Source: Chamaesiphon minutus PCC 6605 (lineage in GTDB: Bacteria > Cyanobacteriota > Cyanobacteriia > Cyanobacteriales > Chamaesiphonaceae). From it: 64,000 nucleotides of DNA. Under the pieces are notes generated by a model. It was not told the DNA's origin and did no database searches. It saw only the letters and a program-made list of their open reading frames with translations. Position numbers and translations under genes: made by a program. Numbering within the stretch: position 1 is the stretch's first letter; every line of letters begins with the position of its first letter. This document shows, in pieces, positions 45,394-53,311 of this stretch. The DNA is taken from positions 3,382,385 through 3,446,384 of the forward strand of contig NC_019697.1 of the NCBI RefSeq assembly GCF_000317145.1, written 5' to 3'.

Positions 45394-45397
45394 CTAG
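44016..45397 (+). CDS. IS1182 family transposase, in two frames (-1 shift)
   Basis: The first frame (TTG 44016 or GTG 44019, to 44834) covers the N-terminal DUF772-type domain (LPPDHLARFVVQTIAQLDL, GYATGIFSSRGLEKASYE, HPDHDTIANFRSRF) and the first catalytic Asp region VEDISVDGTKIHADASK. The second frame, entered by a -1 shift at the T6 run 44774-44779 followed by G (in-frame CCT TTT TTG), reads AITDRAQYNFTDPQSRIMKNSGNKGFDQHYNGQIA and the rest of the DDE domain to VEPIIGIIKETIGFRQFSLRG. Joined, the length (about 460) is normal. Programmed slippage or a single-base loss are both possible. The stop TAG is completed by the target duplication CTAG. Confidence 0.85.
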
Positions 45398-46310
45398 ACA
45401 GAATGAAAGATGAGGAAATCATCTTAGCTATTCAAGATCCAACGGATCTAGATTTTACACACCATCCACACACTCAAGGACTAGGACATCTAGAGGCAGC
45501 TTATTTACGCGGAATCAAGGTACATACAACACTAGCCGTCAGCGGTGAGGGCGTTCCCTTGGGTGTACTAGGACAAGAAATTTGGACTAGAGATCTTGAG
45601 ACAATTGGTAAAAAGCACAAAAGAAAACAGAAAGAAACTAGTGAAAAAGAAAGTCAAAGATGGTTGACAGCCCAGCAACAAACAGTCATTAATACTCAGG
45701 GTAAACAGAAAATTATTACTGTAGCAGACCGAGCAGCAGACATTTTTGATTTATTCAGTCAAGCCAGTAATAACAATGGTGATTTTCTGATTCGTGCCTG
45801 TCATAATCGGAGAGTTGAGAGTGAGTTATCCTATCTAATTCCGACGATTGAGGCGGCACCGATTGCGGGTGAAATGAATGTGGAGATTAAGCGAAATTCT
45901 CATAGTGCCGCAAGAATTGCCAGACTCAATATTCAGTTCATGAGTATGACTATTTATCAACCAGCGAATCGGACAATTGCCCAGTCATTGCCACCAGTAA
46001 CAGTCAATGTCATCTTAGCGACAGAGACTGATTTCCCGCCGTTTCTTGTGAGTGCATCTTAGAACCAGATGAATGGCAAGCTTTAGCTTGTCATCATCTA
46101 GGTTCTCCTGTGCCACTAGCACAGCCACCATCATTGGGGGAAGCCGTTTTGTGGATTGCTCAACTGGGTGGTTTTTTAGCCCGTGCTGGTGATGGTGTAC
46201 CTGGTGTTAAGACAATTTGGCGTGGATTCTCTCGGTTGACAGATTTAGTCAAGATGTGGAGATTACTCAATGCAGCTCTGCATCCCATCTAGAACTTCTC
46301 GATTTACGGG

Positions 46311-46353
46311 ACAGATCGTGTATTTTTTGCAGTGCAAAAAATACACGATCTGT
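46311..46353. repeat. Right-end hairpin of the IS4-type element
   Basis: 20-bp perfect arms 46311-46330 and 46334-46353 around a 3-nt loop. Outer ACAGATCGTGTA is shared with the left hairpin, while the inner stem (TTTTTTGC/GCAAAAAA) differs yet is fully paired. Confidence 0.85.
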
Positions 46354-46471
46354 GGGTAATGGATAGCTTAAAAAGGGGGACTTTGACCGGATCTTAGCCC
46401 CCTTTTTAAGGGGGTTTGGGGGATTTAGATCTAGAAACGAAGTCAATCAGACTTGTGTATACACGGTAGCC

Positions 46472-46540
46472 TTTTTAAGGGGGGCTAGGGGGGATTTTCT
46501 AGGGTTTAAGCTTAACGGAATTGAGTTTTCAGACATCCTC
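46472..46540. repeat. Right part of the MITE-like element, second copy
   Basis: Nearly identical to 23011-23079 and ends with the same CATCCTC terminus followed by TAA. The left terminus is missing. Instead, 46434-46454 resembles the reverse complement of the first copy's left interior (AACGAAG-type), so this copy is rearranged. CCCCCTTTTTAAGGGGG-type palindromes lie at 46400-46420. Confidence 0.75.
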
Positions 46541-46579
46541 TAAAGATTGTCGATAATAGTCACTATTGGGACGTTTGAA

Positions 46580-47221
46580 ATGGCAATAGCAAAGAAAGGC
46601 ACGAGATTAATCACAGTCGATGATATTGAGTATCGCTGGATCGTACAACCAGATGACGAACCTGGCTTAGGAATTGTGGTGGAGTGTGCCGAAAATCCTG
46701 GTCAGAGAATGATAACTTGGGTAGAGCATGGAAATATTATTTCTCCTTGGCTCGTTCGGAAAGCAATTCTTCACGCACTCGATCGAGGATGGAAACCAAA
46801 ACAAAGGGGTCAAGAACTTAATTTTGGATTTGAAGGTATTCTTCAGAATCCAAGAGATTGGATTGGCGTACCTGCTGAATATCAAGAACAGTGGCAACTC
46901 ATATATTATGAATCCCATGATTCTCAAGAATCATTGAATTTATCGGCACCTTATCCAATTTGCGGTACAGTTTCATTACATCATTGGTATCAAGTTGGGA
47001 CACCCATAGATCGGGTGTTTGAGGGACACAAATTTATTGCAAATGGTTATTTATGGCAGTGGTGTAGCAATTGTCATAGTTTTGAACACTATTCCAGCTT
47101 CGTTCCTGATTGGTGGTCGTGCGCTCTAGAAGTTGATGCCGAGAAGCTAACAGCATGGCCAATAGCTATCGAGGAAGCTAGAATTGCAATGTTGACATCA
47201 AATAAAATTCCCTCATACTGA
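46580..47221 (+). CDS. Hypothetical protein, unknown family
   Basis: 213 residues from ATG 46580; the frame begins 33 bases earlier. It opens AIAKKGTRLITVDDIEYRWIVQPDDEPGLGIVVECAENPGQRM, a beta-rich pattern. The second half has WCSNCHSFEHYSSF and WWSCALEVDAEKLTAWPIAIEEARIAM. It is rich in Trp (about ten). This is reminiscent of small cytosolic immunity-type or SMI1-like proteins near transposons, but I recognise no named domain. It lies just after a dead IS and a MITE end, in accessory DNA. Confidence 0.6.
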   Translation: MAIAKKGTRLITVDDIEYRWIVQPDDEPGLGIVVECAENPGQRMITWVEHGNIISPWLVRKAILHALDRGWKPKQRGQELNFGFEGILQNPRDWIGVPAEYQEQWQLIYYESHDSQESLNLSAPYPICGTVSLHHWYQVGTPIDRVFEGHKFIANGYLWQWCSNCHSFEHYSSFVPDWWSCALEVDAEKLTAWPIAIEEARIAMLTSNKIPSY

Positions 47222-47236
47222 TACCAATTAGTAAGG

Positions 47237-47587
47237 CTAAATCAGCGTCTGCGCTGGAATTCCTAGCTGCTCATGAAGCCTTCTAATCATCTCCAATGTT
47301 AATGGAAGCTTGCGATTGAGAATTTCTGCCACTCTTGCGCGACTACCGATCGCAGGTTCCAAATCCTGCCTCGTCAATCCGCGACTTTCCATGTAGTAAA
47401 GAATAGCTTCGATTGGTTCTGGTGGTAAAATCGGCTCGTATTTGCGTTCGTATGCCTCCACCAGGGTCACTAAAATTTCTAACCTGTCAAACTCTGGCGT
47501 TCCCGCAGGCACATCAAATAACCGCTCTATCTCAGTCAAAGCCGCTCGATGAGTTTCTCGATCTCTAATTGGCTGTAAATCGCACAT
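47237..47587 (-). CDS. HigA-like antitoxin / XRE-type regulator
   Basis: 116 residues from ATG 47587, preceded by GAGG; the frame opens at 47611. The first 65 residues are helical (RETHRAALTEIERLFDVPAGTPEFDRLEILVTLVEAYERKYEPI); then an HTH: PIEAILYYMESRGLTRQDLEPAIGSRARVAEILNRKLPLTLEMIRRLHEQLGIPAQTLI. This layout is that of HigA antitoxins of the HigBA type. No HigB-like toxin frame is found on either side, so it is an orphan or the partner was lost. Confidence 0.82.
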   Translation of the reverse strand: MCDLQPIRDRETHRAALTEIERLFDVPAGTPEFDRLEILVTLVEAYERKYEPILPPEPIEAILYYMESRGLTRQDLEPAIGSRARVAEILNRKLPLTLEMIRRLHEQLGIPAQTLI

Positions 47588-47709
47588 ATTAACCTCAAAT
47601 AGTTGCAGCATCTACCTCGTCTGACCTGAATACTTAGAAAAGGATGTAAAAATATAAATAGATCGAGAGTAACCGATCGCCGAAGTATCTTAGCAATCTG
47701 TAACTTGTT

Positions 47710-48897
47710 GTGAATATCCTCACCAAATTTTCTTGGCGATCGCTAGCATTGAAAACGATCGCGTTCGCAGTGCTATCTAGTCTGGCTTGTTCTAGTAATG
47801 CCCAAAAATCTCAAGTCAGTCAGAATACCCAGGCAAATTATCGTCTAGTCTCAGTGGTAAACGGCTTAGAACATCCCTGGAGTGTGGCTTGGTTACCAGA
47901 TCGTACCATGCTCGTCACCGAGCGGCCTGGGCGGCTGAGAATCGTGCGCAATGGCGTACTCGATCCTACGCCAATCGGCGGCGTTCCGGCGGTATTTGCC
48001 AGCGGTCAGGGGGGATTGATGGATATTGCGATCCATCCGCAATTTGCCAAAAATCGGCTGGTTTATCTCACCTACGCTCACGGCAACGATACCGCCAATC
48101 GCACGCGACTGGCAAGAGCCGTATTTGATGGCAAAAACCTCAAAAATCTGCAAGTTATTTTTGAAGTCACTCCCGTCAAACCCGGATCGCAACATTTCGG
48201 CTCGCGGATTACTTGGCTACCCGATAATACCCTGTTACTCGCGATCGGCGATGGTGGGAATCCCCCACTGCAAATCGAGGGTAAATTACCCCGCTTTCAA
48301 GCCCAAAATCGGCGCAGCCATCTCGGTAAAGTCCTTCGCCTCAAAGATGATGGTTCGATTCCCCGCGATAATCCTTTCGTCAAAACGGCGAATACCGATC
48401 CAGCAATCTGGAGCTACGGACATCGAAATATTCAAGGTATGACCTTCGACCCAGTTTCCAAGCGAATTTGGGCAACAGAACACGGTTCGAGTGGTGGTGA
48501 CGAACTCAACCTAGTCCAAAAAGGCAAAAACTACGGCTGGCCGCTGGCTACCTATAGTAAAGAGTATGGATCTGGTAGAGAGATTTCACCGAATAAATCG
48601 CTACCTGGATTGGAAGATCCCAAAGCAGTTTGGACGCCCGCGATCGCACCTTCGGGTTTGACCATTTACAATGGAAAGCGATTGCCTCAATGGCAAAAAA
48701 ATCTCTTTGCAGGTGGATTGGTCGATCGAGCAGTCCGCAGAGTCGAGCTAGATGCTAATGGTAAAGTCGTCAACCAAGAGAAGATCTCAATCGGCTCGCG
48801 GGTCAGAGATGTCCGTCAAGGCCCCGATGAGTTATTGTATATTTTGACCGATGAATTTAACGGTCAACTCATCCGGTTAGAACCAGCAAAAAGTTAA
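47710..48897 (+). CDS. PQQ-dependent aldose sugar dehydrogenase-like lipoprotein
   Basis: A 395-residue six-bladed beta-propeller of the glucose/sorbosone dehydrogenase family. Start GTG 47710; signal peptide with lipobox LSSLACSS (Cys27). Motifs: VVNGLEHPWSVAWLPDRTMLVTERPGRLRIV, GQGGLMDIAIHPQFAKN, GSRITWLPDNTLLLAIGDGG, RRSHLGKVLRLKDDGSIPRDNPF, YGHRNIQGMTFDP and WATEHGSSGGDELNLVQKGKNYGWP. It would oxidise aldoses in the periplasm if PQQ is available; many cyanobacteria lack PQQ synthesis, so the cofactor status is uncertain. Confidence 0.92.
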   Translation: MNILTKFSWRSLALKTIAFAVLSSLACSSNAQKSQVSQNTQANYRLVSVVNGLEHPWSVAWLPDRTMLVTERPGRLRIVRNGVLDPTPIGGVPAVFASGQGGLMDIAIHPQFAKNRLVYLTYAHGNDTANRTRLARAVFDGKNLKNLQVIFEVTPVKPGSQHFGSRITWLPDNTLLLAIGDGGNPPLQIEGKLPRFQAQNRRSHLGKVLRLKDDGSIPRDNPFVKTANTDPAIWSYGHRNIQGMTFDPVSKRIWATEHGSSGGDELNLVQKGKNYGWPLATYSKEYGSGREISPNKSLPGLEDPKAVWTPAIAPSGLTIYNGKRLPQWQKNLFAGGLVDRAVRRVELDANGKVVNQEKISIGSRVRDVRQGPDELLYILTDEFNGQLIRLEPAKS

Positions 48898-49018
48898 AAT
48901 ACAAAATTCAGCTAGACATAGCTAATAATTTAATCATATTTCCATAATTTATTTAACTTTTAGTCGATCGTACAAGTAAGTAAGCGCAAATATTTATTAA
49001 ATAAATCATGTCTTTTAT

Positions 49019-49687
49019 TTAGCCAAACCGAATAGCCGTTTTATAATTGATGCTATTACGTGCAGCTTCAAATAATGAAAACCATACAGACCGCTCGGTT
49101 TCAAATTGATGGCCATCGCGATGGCGATCGAAGATAAGATTAGCGATCTTATCTTCACTGAGGTCTCCATTGTTGAGTAGGATATCAATAGCTGGTGCAA
49201 GTTCGATTAGTTCTCGAAGTAAACCATAGCTCGATCCGACGATATCACCCAACACATCATCTTCTTCTAATGCAATAAGTGGTGAAGTAAAATCTATAGG
49301 AACGTAAAAACCTTCACAGTCAGAATGATAAACTAGATGCGAATCTAACGATTGCAAATTATACTCAGCAGCAAGAAGTGAATCTTTGGAAGCTAATTCG
49401 CCTTCAAAGGGTCTAACCGTCAATCCCTTTCTTTTATAGACGTAAGCTCGACGTAAATAATGAAGGCAAGGATATGTAAAATTATCAGATTCACCCCGAT
49501 ATGGAATCTTTTCGAGGATTTCTGGCTCTTGATGTCCTGGAAGTCCACAACGAATTAGGAAACGATCTAAAGCTCGATATATTTCCTTGTATTCCTCAAT
49601 ATCTTCTTCATTAGGTTCATCAAGATTGTAATTCTCATCACCCTCCAGAAATTCAGCCAAATCTCCAACAATAATCAAAAGTCCCAT
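49019..49687 (-). CDS. Hypothetical protein, unknown family
   Basis: A 222-residue acidic cytosolic protein, no signal or membrane segment. It begins GLLIIVGDLAEFLEGDENYNLDEPNEEDIEEYKEIYRALDRFLIRCGLPGHQEP. A middle segment runs SDNFTYPCLHYLRRAYVYKRKG; the C-terminal half has DVLGDIVGSSYGLLRELIELAPAIDI and WFSLFEAARNSINYKTAIRFG. The last part (E...S..FEAA..S...K.AI.FG) resembles immunity-type proteins seen near polymorphic toxins, but I do not recognise a defined family. It lies immediately before an IS630-type element. Confidence 0.6.
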   Translation of the reverse strand: MGLLIIVGDLAEFLEGDENYNLDEPNEEDIEEYKEIYRALDRFLIRCGLPGHQEPEILEKIPYRGESDNFTYPCLHYLRRAYVYKRKGLTVRPFEGELASKDSLLAAEYNLQSLDSHLVYHSDCEGFYVPIDFTSPLIALEEDDVLGDIVGSSYGLLRELIELAPAIDILLNNGDLSEDKIANLIFDRHRDGHQFETERSVWFSLFEAARNSINYKTAIRFG

Positions 49688-50478
49688 TGCTTAATAATAG
49701 TAAAGCTTTAACATAGATATTTACAGCAAATTGAGATCGAATGAACCACAAGTAGAGGAAGATAGAGGAAGGTAGATAAAAATGAAATATGGCAGCAGCA
49801 TACTCGTTAGATTTGCGAACAAAAATACTAGAAGCGGATCGAAATCAAGAAGGTTCGCAGCGAGTCTTAGCTGCAAGATTTAAAGTAAGCTTATCTTTCA
49901 TCAGGAACTGATTATGTCAGTACCGGAAAACAGGAGAGATTGCCCCTAAACCGCGAGGCGGAGATCGTCGGTCGAAGCTCAAAGCTAGCGATCGAGAACT
50001 TTTGAAGCAAATAATAGCTAAAAAAAATGACATCTACTTGAGAGAAATGCAGGTAGTAATTGAATCAGATTTAGGGATAAAAGTCAGCACTTCTAGTTTA
50101 TGCCGCACCTTAGAGCGCTGGAAGTTAAGAAGAAAAAAAACTCTAATCGACAGCGAACGCCAGACGCACAGAGTTAAAAATTTACGATATGAGTGGCGAC
50201 AATGGTTAGATAAAGTTGATGTCAGAAACTTGGTATTTATCGATGAAACAGGTGTCAACCTCTCAATGAATAGGCGTTATGGTCGCGGTGAAGGGGGTGT
50301 AAGAGTCTATGATGATTGTCCTGGCAAACGTGGTAAAAATCTGACCTTAATTGGCGCAATGAGTGATGAAGGATTAATTGTCACTATGACATTAACGGGC
50401 GGGCTGGATACTGCGAGTTTTTTAGTTGATAAGTAGGTAGATGCAATTATTTATAAGATAGATTATGTCTGGAACCTA

Positions 50479-51774
50479 GTACAGAGCGGCGTAAATAGAC
50501 CTATGATTGAAAGCAGCTCATCAAAATGAGAGGAACACAGAGGATGCCAAGATTATCCGCTGCCCTAATTACACTCAATGAAGTAGAACAAGCCGAACTA
50601 CAACAACTACTCAAGCGCAAGAAAACGCCACAACAAATCGCACTCCGAGCCAAAATCATCGTCTTGGCAGCCCAAGGGAAAAGTCACGGTGAGATTGCTG
50701 AGACATTAGAAATTAGCAAGGATATGAGTAGATTATGGCGAAACAGATGGTTGGAGTTGAAGGATCGACAACTGCCAGCCATCGAGCGGCTGATGGATGC
50801 CGTGCGACCAGGTGCGCCAGCCACCTTCACCCTCGAACAAATCACACAACTATACGCCATCGCATGTGCCCCGCCCGAACAGTACGGCCGTCCCATCAGT
50901 CAGTGGACGAGCAGAGAATTAGCCGCCGAACTGATAAAACAGGGCATCGTCGCATCGATTAGCCAGCGACATGTGGGCAGACTCCTAGCTGAAGCCGAAC
51001 TCAAACCCCACCAGAGTAGTTACTGGTTGCATCCCCCCCCGACCCAGAATTGGGGCACAAAGTTGAACACATCTGTCGTGTCTACGAACAAGCACCCCAA
51101 CGTGCGCTGACAGGAGAAGTCACCCTCAGCCTGGACGAAATGACTGGGATTCAAGCACTGGAGAGAACTATGCCAAATATTCCGATGAAACCAGGACAGT
51201 GCGAACGTGTAGAGTTTGAATATACTCGACACGGAACTCAATCATTAATTGCCAGTTTCGATGTGGCAACTGGTCGAATTGCGTTGGCCAGTGTGGGCGC
51301 AACTCGAACCGAAGCTGATTTCGCCGAGCATGTCACCCGTTCCTTAGCACAATATCCCACTGCCGCAAAATACCATTTGGTCATGGATTGTCTCAATACC
51401 CATCAATCCGAGACGCTGGTTAGGCTGGTGGCCGGATTAGAGACAACTCCACAGGAGCTGGGTGTTAAAGGTCAGTCGGGGATTTTGAAGTCAATGGAGA
51501 CGCGAGCGCAATTTTTAGCCGACCCAAACCATCGGCTAGTGATTCATTACACGCCCAAACATTGTTCTTGGATGAATCAGATTGAGATCTGGTTTGGGAT
51601 TCTAGTACGGAAATTGTTACGACGCGGTAGCTTTACCAGTACAAATCACTTGAAAGCCCGGATCCATGAGTTTGTGGACTACTTTAACATTACGATGGCC
51701 AAACCCTTCAAATGGACTTACAAGGGTAAACCTCTAACCTCTTAGATACTTGGTTTATTTCCGCCGCTCTATAC
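50479..51774. mobile_element. IS630-type element 2, nested
   Basis: 1296 bp with inverted ends GTACAGAGCGGCGTAAATAG (left) and GTATAGAGCGGCGGAAATAA (complement of right), flanked by TA at 50477-50478 and 51775-51776. It is inserted within a palindromic repeat that itself interrupts IS630 element 1. Confidence 0.9.
50526..51745 (+). CDS. IS630 family transposase, in two frames (-1 shift)
   Basis: The first frame (50526-51110) has the paired HTH part: [43 protein letters not shown], then [25 protein letters not shown]. The second, entered by a -1 shift at the C8 run 51033-51040, reads [19 protein letters not shown], then the DDE domain: [11 protein letters not shown] (first Asp), [14 protein letters not shown] (second), [18 protein letters not shown] (third Glu). 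Both halves are intact. The gene may rely on programmed frameshifting, as several IS630 relatives do, or have one indel. Confidence 0.88.
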
Positions 51775-51801
51775 TAGCTGGTGGGCAGTGCCCACCCTAC
51801 A
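51774..51801. repeat. Dispersed palindromic repeat, copy
   Basis: Same 28-nt sequence as at 10021-10048 except one base in the spacer. Together with 50436-50476 it forms a short element (with AATTATTTATAAGAT-type inverted arms) that interrupts the IS630-1 transposase and was then split by IS630-2. Confidence 0.7.
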
Positions 51802-52492
51802 CGATATCTTATATTTAATTACGCCCAGCTACTTATCGAACGAGTTTTATTACCTCAATTGTGGGTTGGTGCGATTGTCGTCATGGACAATCTCCCCGGA
51901 CATCACGCTAAGCTCGCTGAGGAGTTGATTAAATCTGTTGGCGCGAGCGTTAAATTTCTCCCGCCCTATTCGCCAGATTTATCTCCGATTGAGTTATGTT
52001 GGTCTAAATTGAAAGAAATTCTTCGTTCTATTGGTGCTCGGACTACCGCTCATCTCGAGCGAGCGATCTCGGTGGCAATCGATAGGATCACTGATGATAA
52101 TGCTTTGAGTTGGTTCCATCATTGTGGTCTGTACCTGGAAAAAATTCGCTGATTTTGTGGCACGTTCGATCGCAATTTGCTGTATATCCCAGAAAAATAT
52201 CATTCGTTCGCCTCAGCCAAAATTAAATCTATTTGTCGATCTACGCAGATTAATTCAGCTTCGGCAATACATTAAAAGGTGTCGGATACAAGATATTGAC
52301 CGCTAGATAAAGTAAGACACCACGCGCTCTCGCGTGATGTCCGATTTTCTTCCCACATTATTAACATACCCAGCTTTTTGACAATTATTAATATCGATCG
52401 CGATAATCGTCCCGATATTTTGTAAGTTATGTAATTGAGGATAGTGGGGAGTGGGGAGCGATGCGCGTAACTCCTCCGGAGTGGCTGTGCCT

Positions 52493-52564
52493 GTCTTGTC
52501 GCGCTTTTTACGGCGGGAAACCCCGCCGTTGGCGTAGCCTCTGCGAAAGCAGAAACGTGCGCCG
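52493..52564. repeat. Small palindromic element (GTCTTGT family), copy 3
   Basis: 72 bp starting GTCTTGTCGCGC and ending GTGCGCCG, with CT at 52491-52492 and 52565-52566. Inner palindrome CGGCGGG/CCCGCCG. A further, oppositely oriented start (GTCTTGTCTTG on the minus strand from 52687) suggests a compound array. Confidence 0.6.
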
Positions 52565-52688
52565 CTACGGCAAGCTACTCTTCGAGAACGCTTCGCGAAC
52601 GCCAACGCCAACGGCGGGTTTCCGACGGTTGGCGGATGCGCTCCGGTCGGGAGGTTCTCTCCCGGATTGTGCAAGACAAGACAAGACA

Positions 52689-52730
52689 GGGAGAGTTGGC
52701 AAGAAATGGTAGCTTCATTTTTGCCGTCTC
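52689..52730. repeat. 42-nt dispersed repeat, copy B
   Basis: Inverted copy of 41737-41778 with one mismatch. It abuts the minus-oriented GTCTTGT element. Confidence 0.85.
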
Positions 52731-52842
52731 GTACTAGCAACTTGGCGATCCCCACACTACTATGCTGAATATTGATGCTAATGTAAATCTAGTACCTCCA
52801 TTTTGAAAAGACTGCTTGCACAATTCCTCCGACGAGCGACGC

Positions 52843-53301
52843 ATGAAAAAAATTGTTTTGACACTCACCCTAATTCTATTGTCGCCAATTTTCGCCATCC
52901 CAGCGATCGCCAACCCATTCAAATCGTCACAAACAACGATCGATCGAGGCGAATATCAATATGCGGATGGGTCGGGTAATTTATATCTTATCGATCGAGG
53001 GTCGATCGAGTATCGTCCGATTACTAGAGCGGAGAGTTCGAGCGGAAACTATGACGGCGGCGCACCTAAAACAGTAAAGATAACCGATCGACAATATCGA
53101 CAGGTGGCAGCTATGATCGATCGAGCATTAGATCGCAAATCGATTCAGGTCGGGAATGGAAAAAACGGTCGAGCCAAAGGTACCGGAATAATTTATAAAC
53201 GAGTTAAAGACCGACAAATTTTAACTCAAGTCATCGATCGAGATAGTCGATCGCGAACAGAAATTGAAGTTTTATTAAAACAGCTATTAATCCAGAAATA
53301 G
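52843..53301 (+). CDS. Secreted protein, unknown
   Basis: 152 residues from ATG 52843; the frame begins 27 bases earlier. Clear signal peptide (KKIVLTLTLILLSPIFAIPAIA, AxA-type site). The mature protein is basic, without Cys: TIDRGEYQYADGSGNLYLIDRGSIEYRPIT, KITDRQYRQVAAMIDRALDRKSIQVGNGKN, and TEIEVLLKQLLIQK. No family recognised. Convergent with the transporter gene, 10 bp apart. Confidence 0.7.
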   Translation: MKKIVLTLTLILLSPIFAIPAIANPFKSSQTTIDRGEYQYADGSGNLYLIDRGSIEYRPITRAESSSGNYDGGAPKTVKITDRQYRQVAAMIDRALDRKSIQVGNGKNGRAKGTGIIYKRVKDRQILTQVIDRDSRSRTEIEVLLKQLLIQK

Positions 53302-53311
53302 GCCCCCAAAT

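Larger units (their letters stand above)
43734..46292 (+). pseudogene. IS4 family (Tn5-like) transposase, broken
   Basis: The gene begins at ATG 43734 behind GAGG with METWVA, then an in-frame TGA at 43752, and continues ELRYLSMKDVRLKQRLITLVEQLSCKPTESIPLACGNWAKTKAAYRFWDN, the Tn5/IS4 N-terminal DNA-binding pattern. The IS1182-type element splits it after AGQLSTL; beyond the insertion it resumes in phase as DRMKDEEIILAIQDPTDLDF, the first DDE strand. A second frameshift near 46020-46055 separates the C-terminal part (EPDEWQALACHHLGSPVP, then GDGVPGVKTIWRGFSRLTDLV). Three independent lesions mean it is dead. Confidence 0.9.
43605..46369. mobile_element. IS4/Tn5-type insertion sequence, inactivated
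   Basis: Terminal inverted repeats of 28 identical bases start AAGCTATCCATTACCC at 43605 and end at 46369. Just inside each end is a long perfect hairpin (43621-43663 and 46311-46353). The transposase gene inside has an early stop, a frameshift and an inserted IS1182-type element (43957-45393). No exact flanking target duplication was found. Confidence 0.85.
49789..52152 (+). pseudogene. IS630 family transposase, broken
   Basis: Begins ATG 49789 with AAAYSLDLRTKILEADRN, an HTH region FKVSLSFIRN, an in-frame TGA where TGG is expected, then LCQYRKTGEIAPKPRGGDRRSKLKASD. The DDE domain starts VDVRNLVFIDETGVNL (first Asp), and runs to MTLTGGLDTASFLV. After the insertions it resumes at about 51815 with YAQLLIERVLLPQLWVGAIVVMDNLPGHHA (second Asp), PPYSPDLSPIELCWSKLKE (third acidic residue). 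A nonsense codon plus nested insertions make it non-functional. Confidence 0.9.
49724..52182. mobile_element. IS630-type element 1 (host copy, inactivated)
   Basis: Inverted ends CAGCAAATTGAGATCGAATG (from 49724) and a matching complement ending at 52182, flanked by TA at 49722-49723 and 52183-52184. Its transposase is interrupted by a short palindromic repeat and a second IS630-type element (50479-51774). Confidence 0.87.
52183..52842. other. Repeat-rich spacer without gene
   Basis: 660 bp with no credible gene. It contains GTCTTGT-type small elements in both orientations (52493-52564, and minus-oriented from 52687), GC-rich palindromes (52511-52530, 52600-52665), a 42-nt repeat (52689-52730) and a short hairpin near 52322-52338. 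Confidence 0.6.

Noticed and set aside
52303-52755. 150-codon minus-strand frame in the repeat-rich spacer
   Set aside because: Covers GTCTTGT-type elements and palindromes; translation is repeat-derived.
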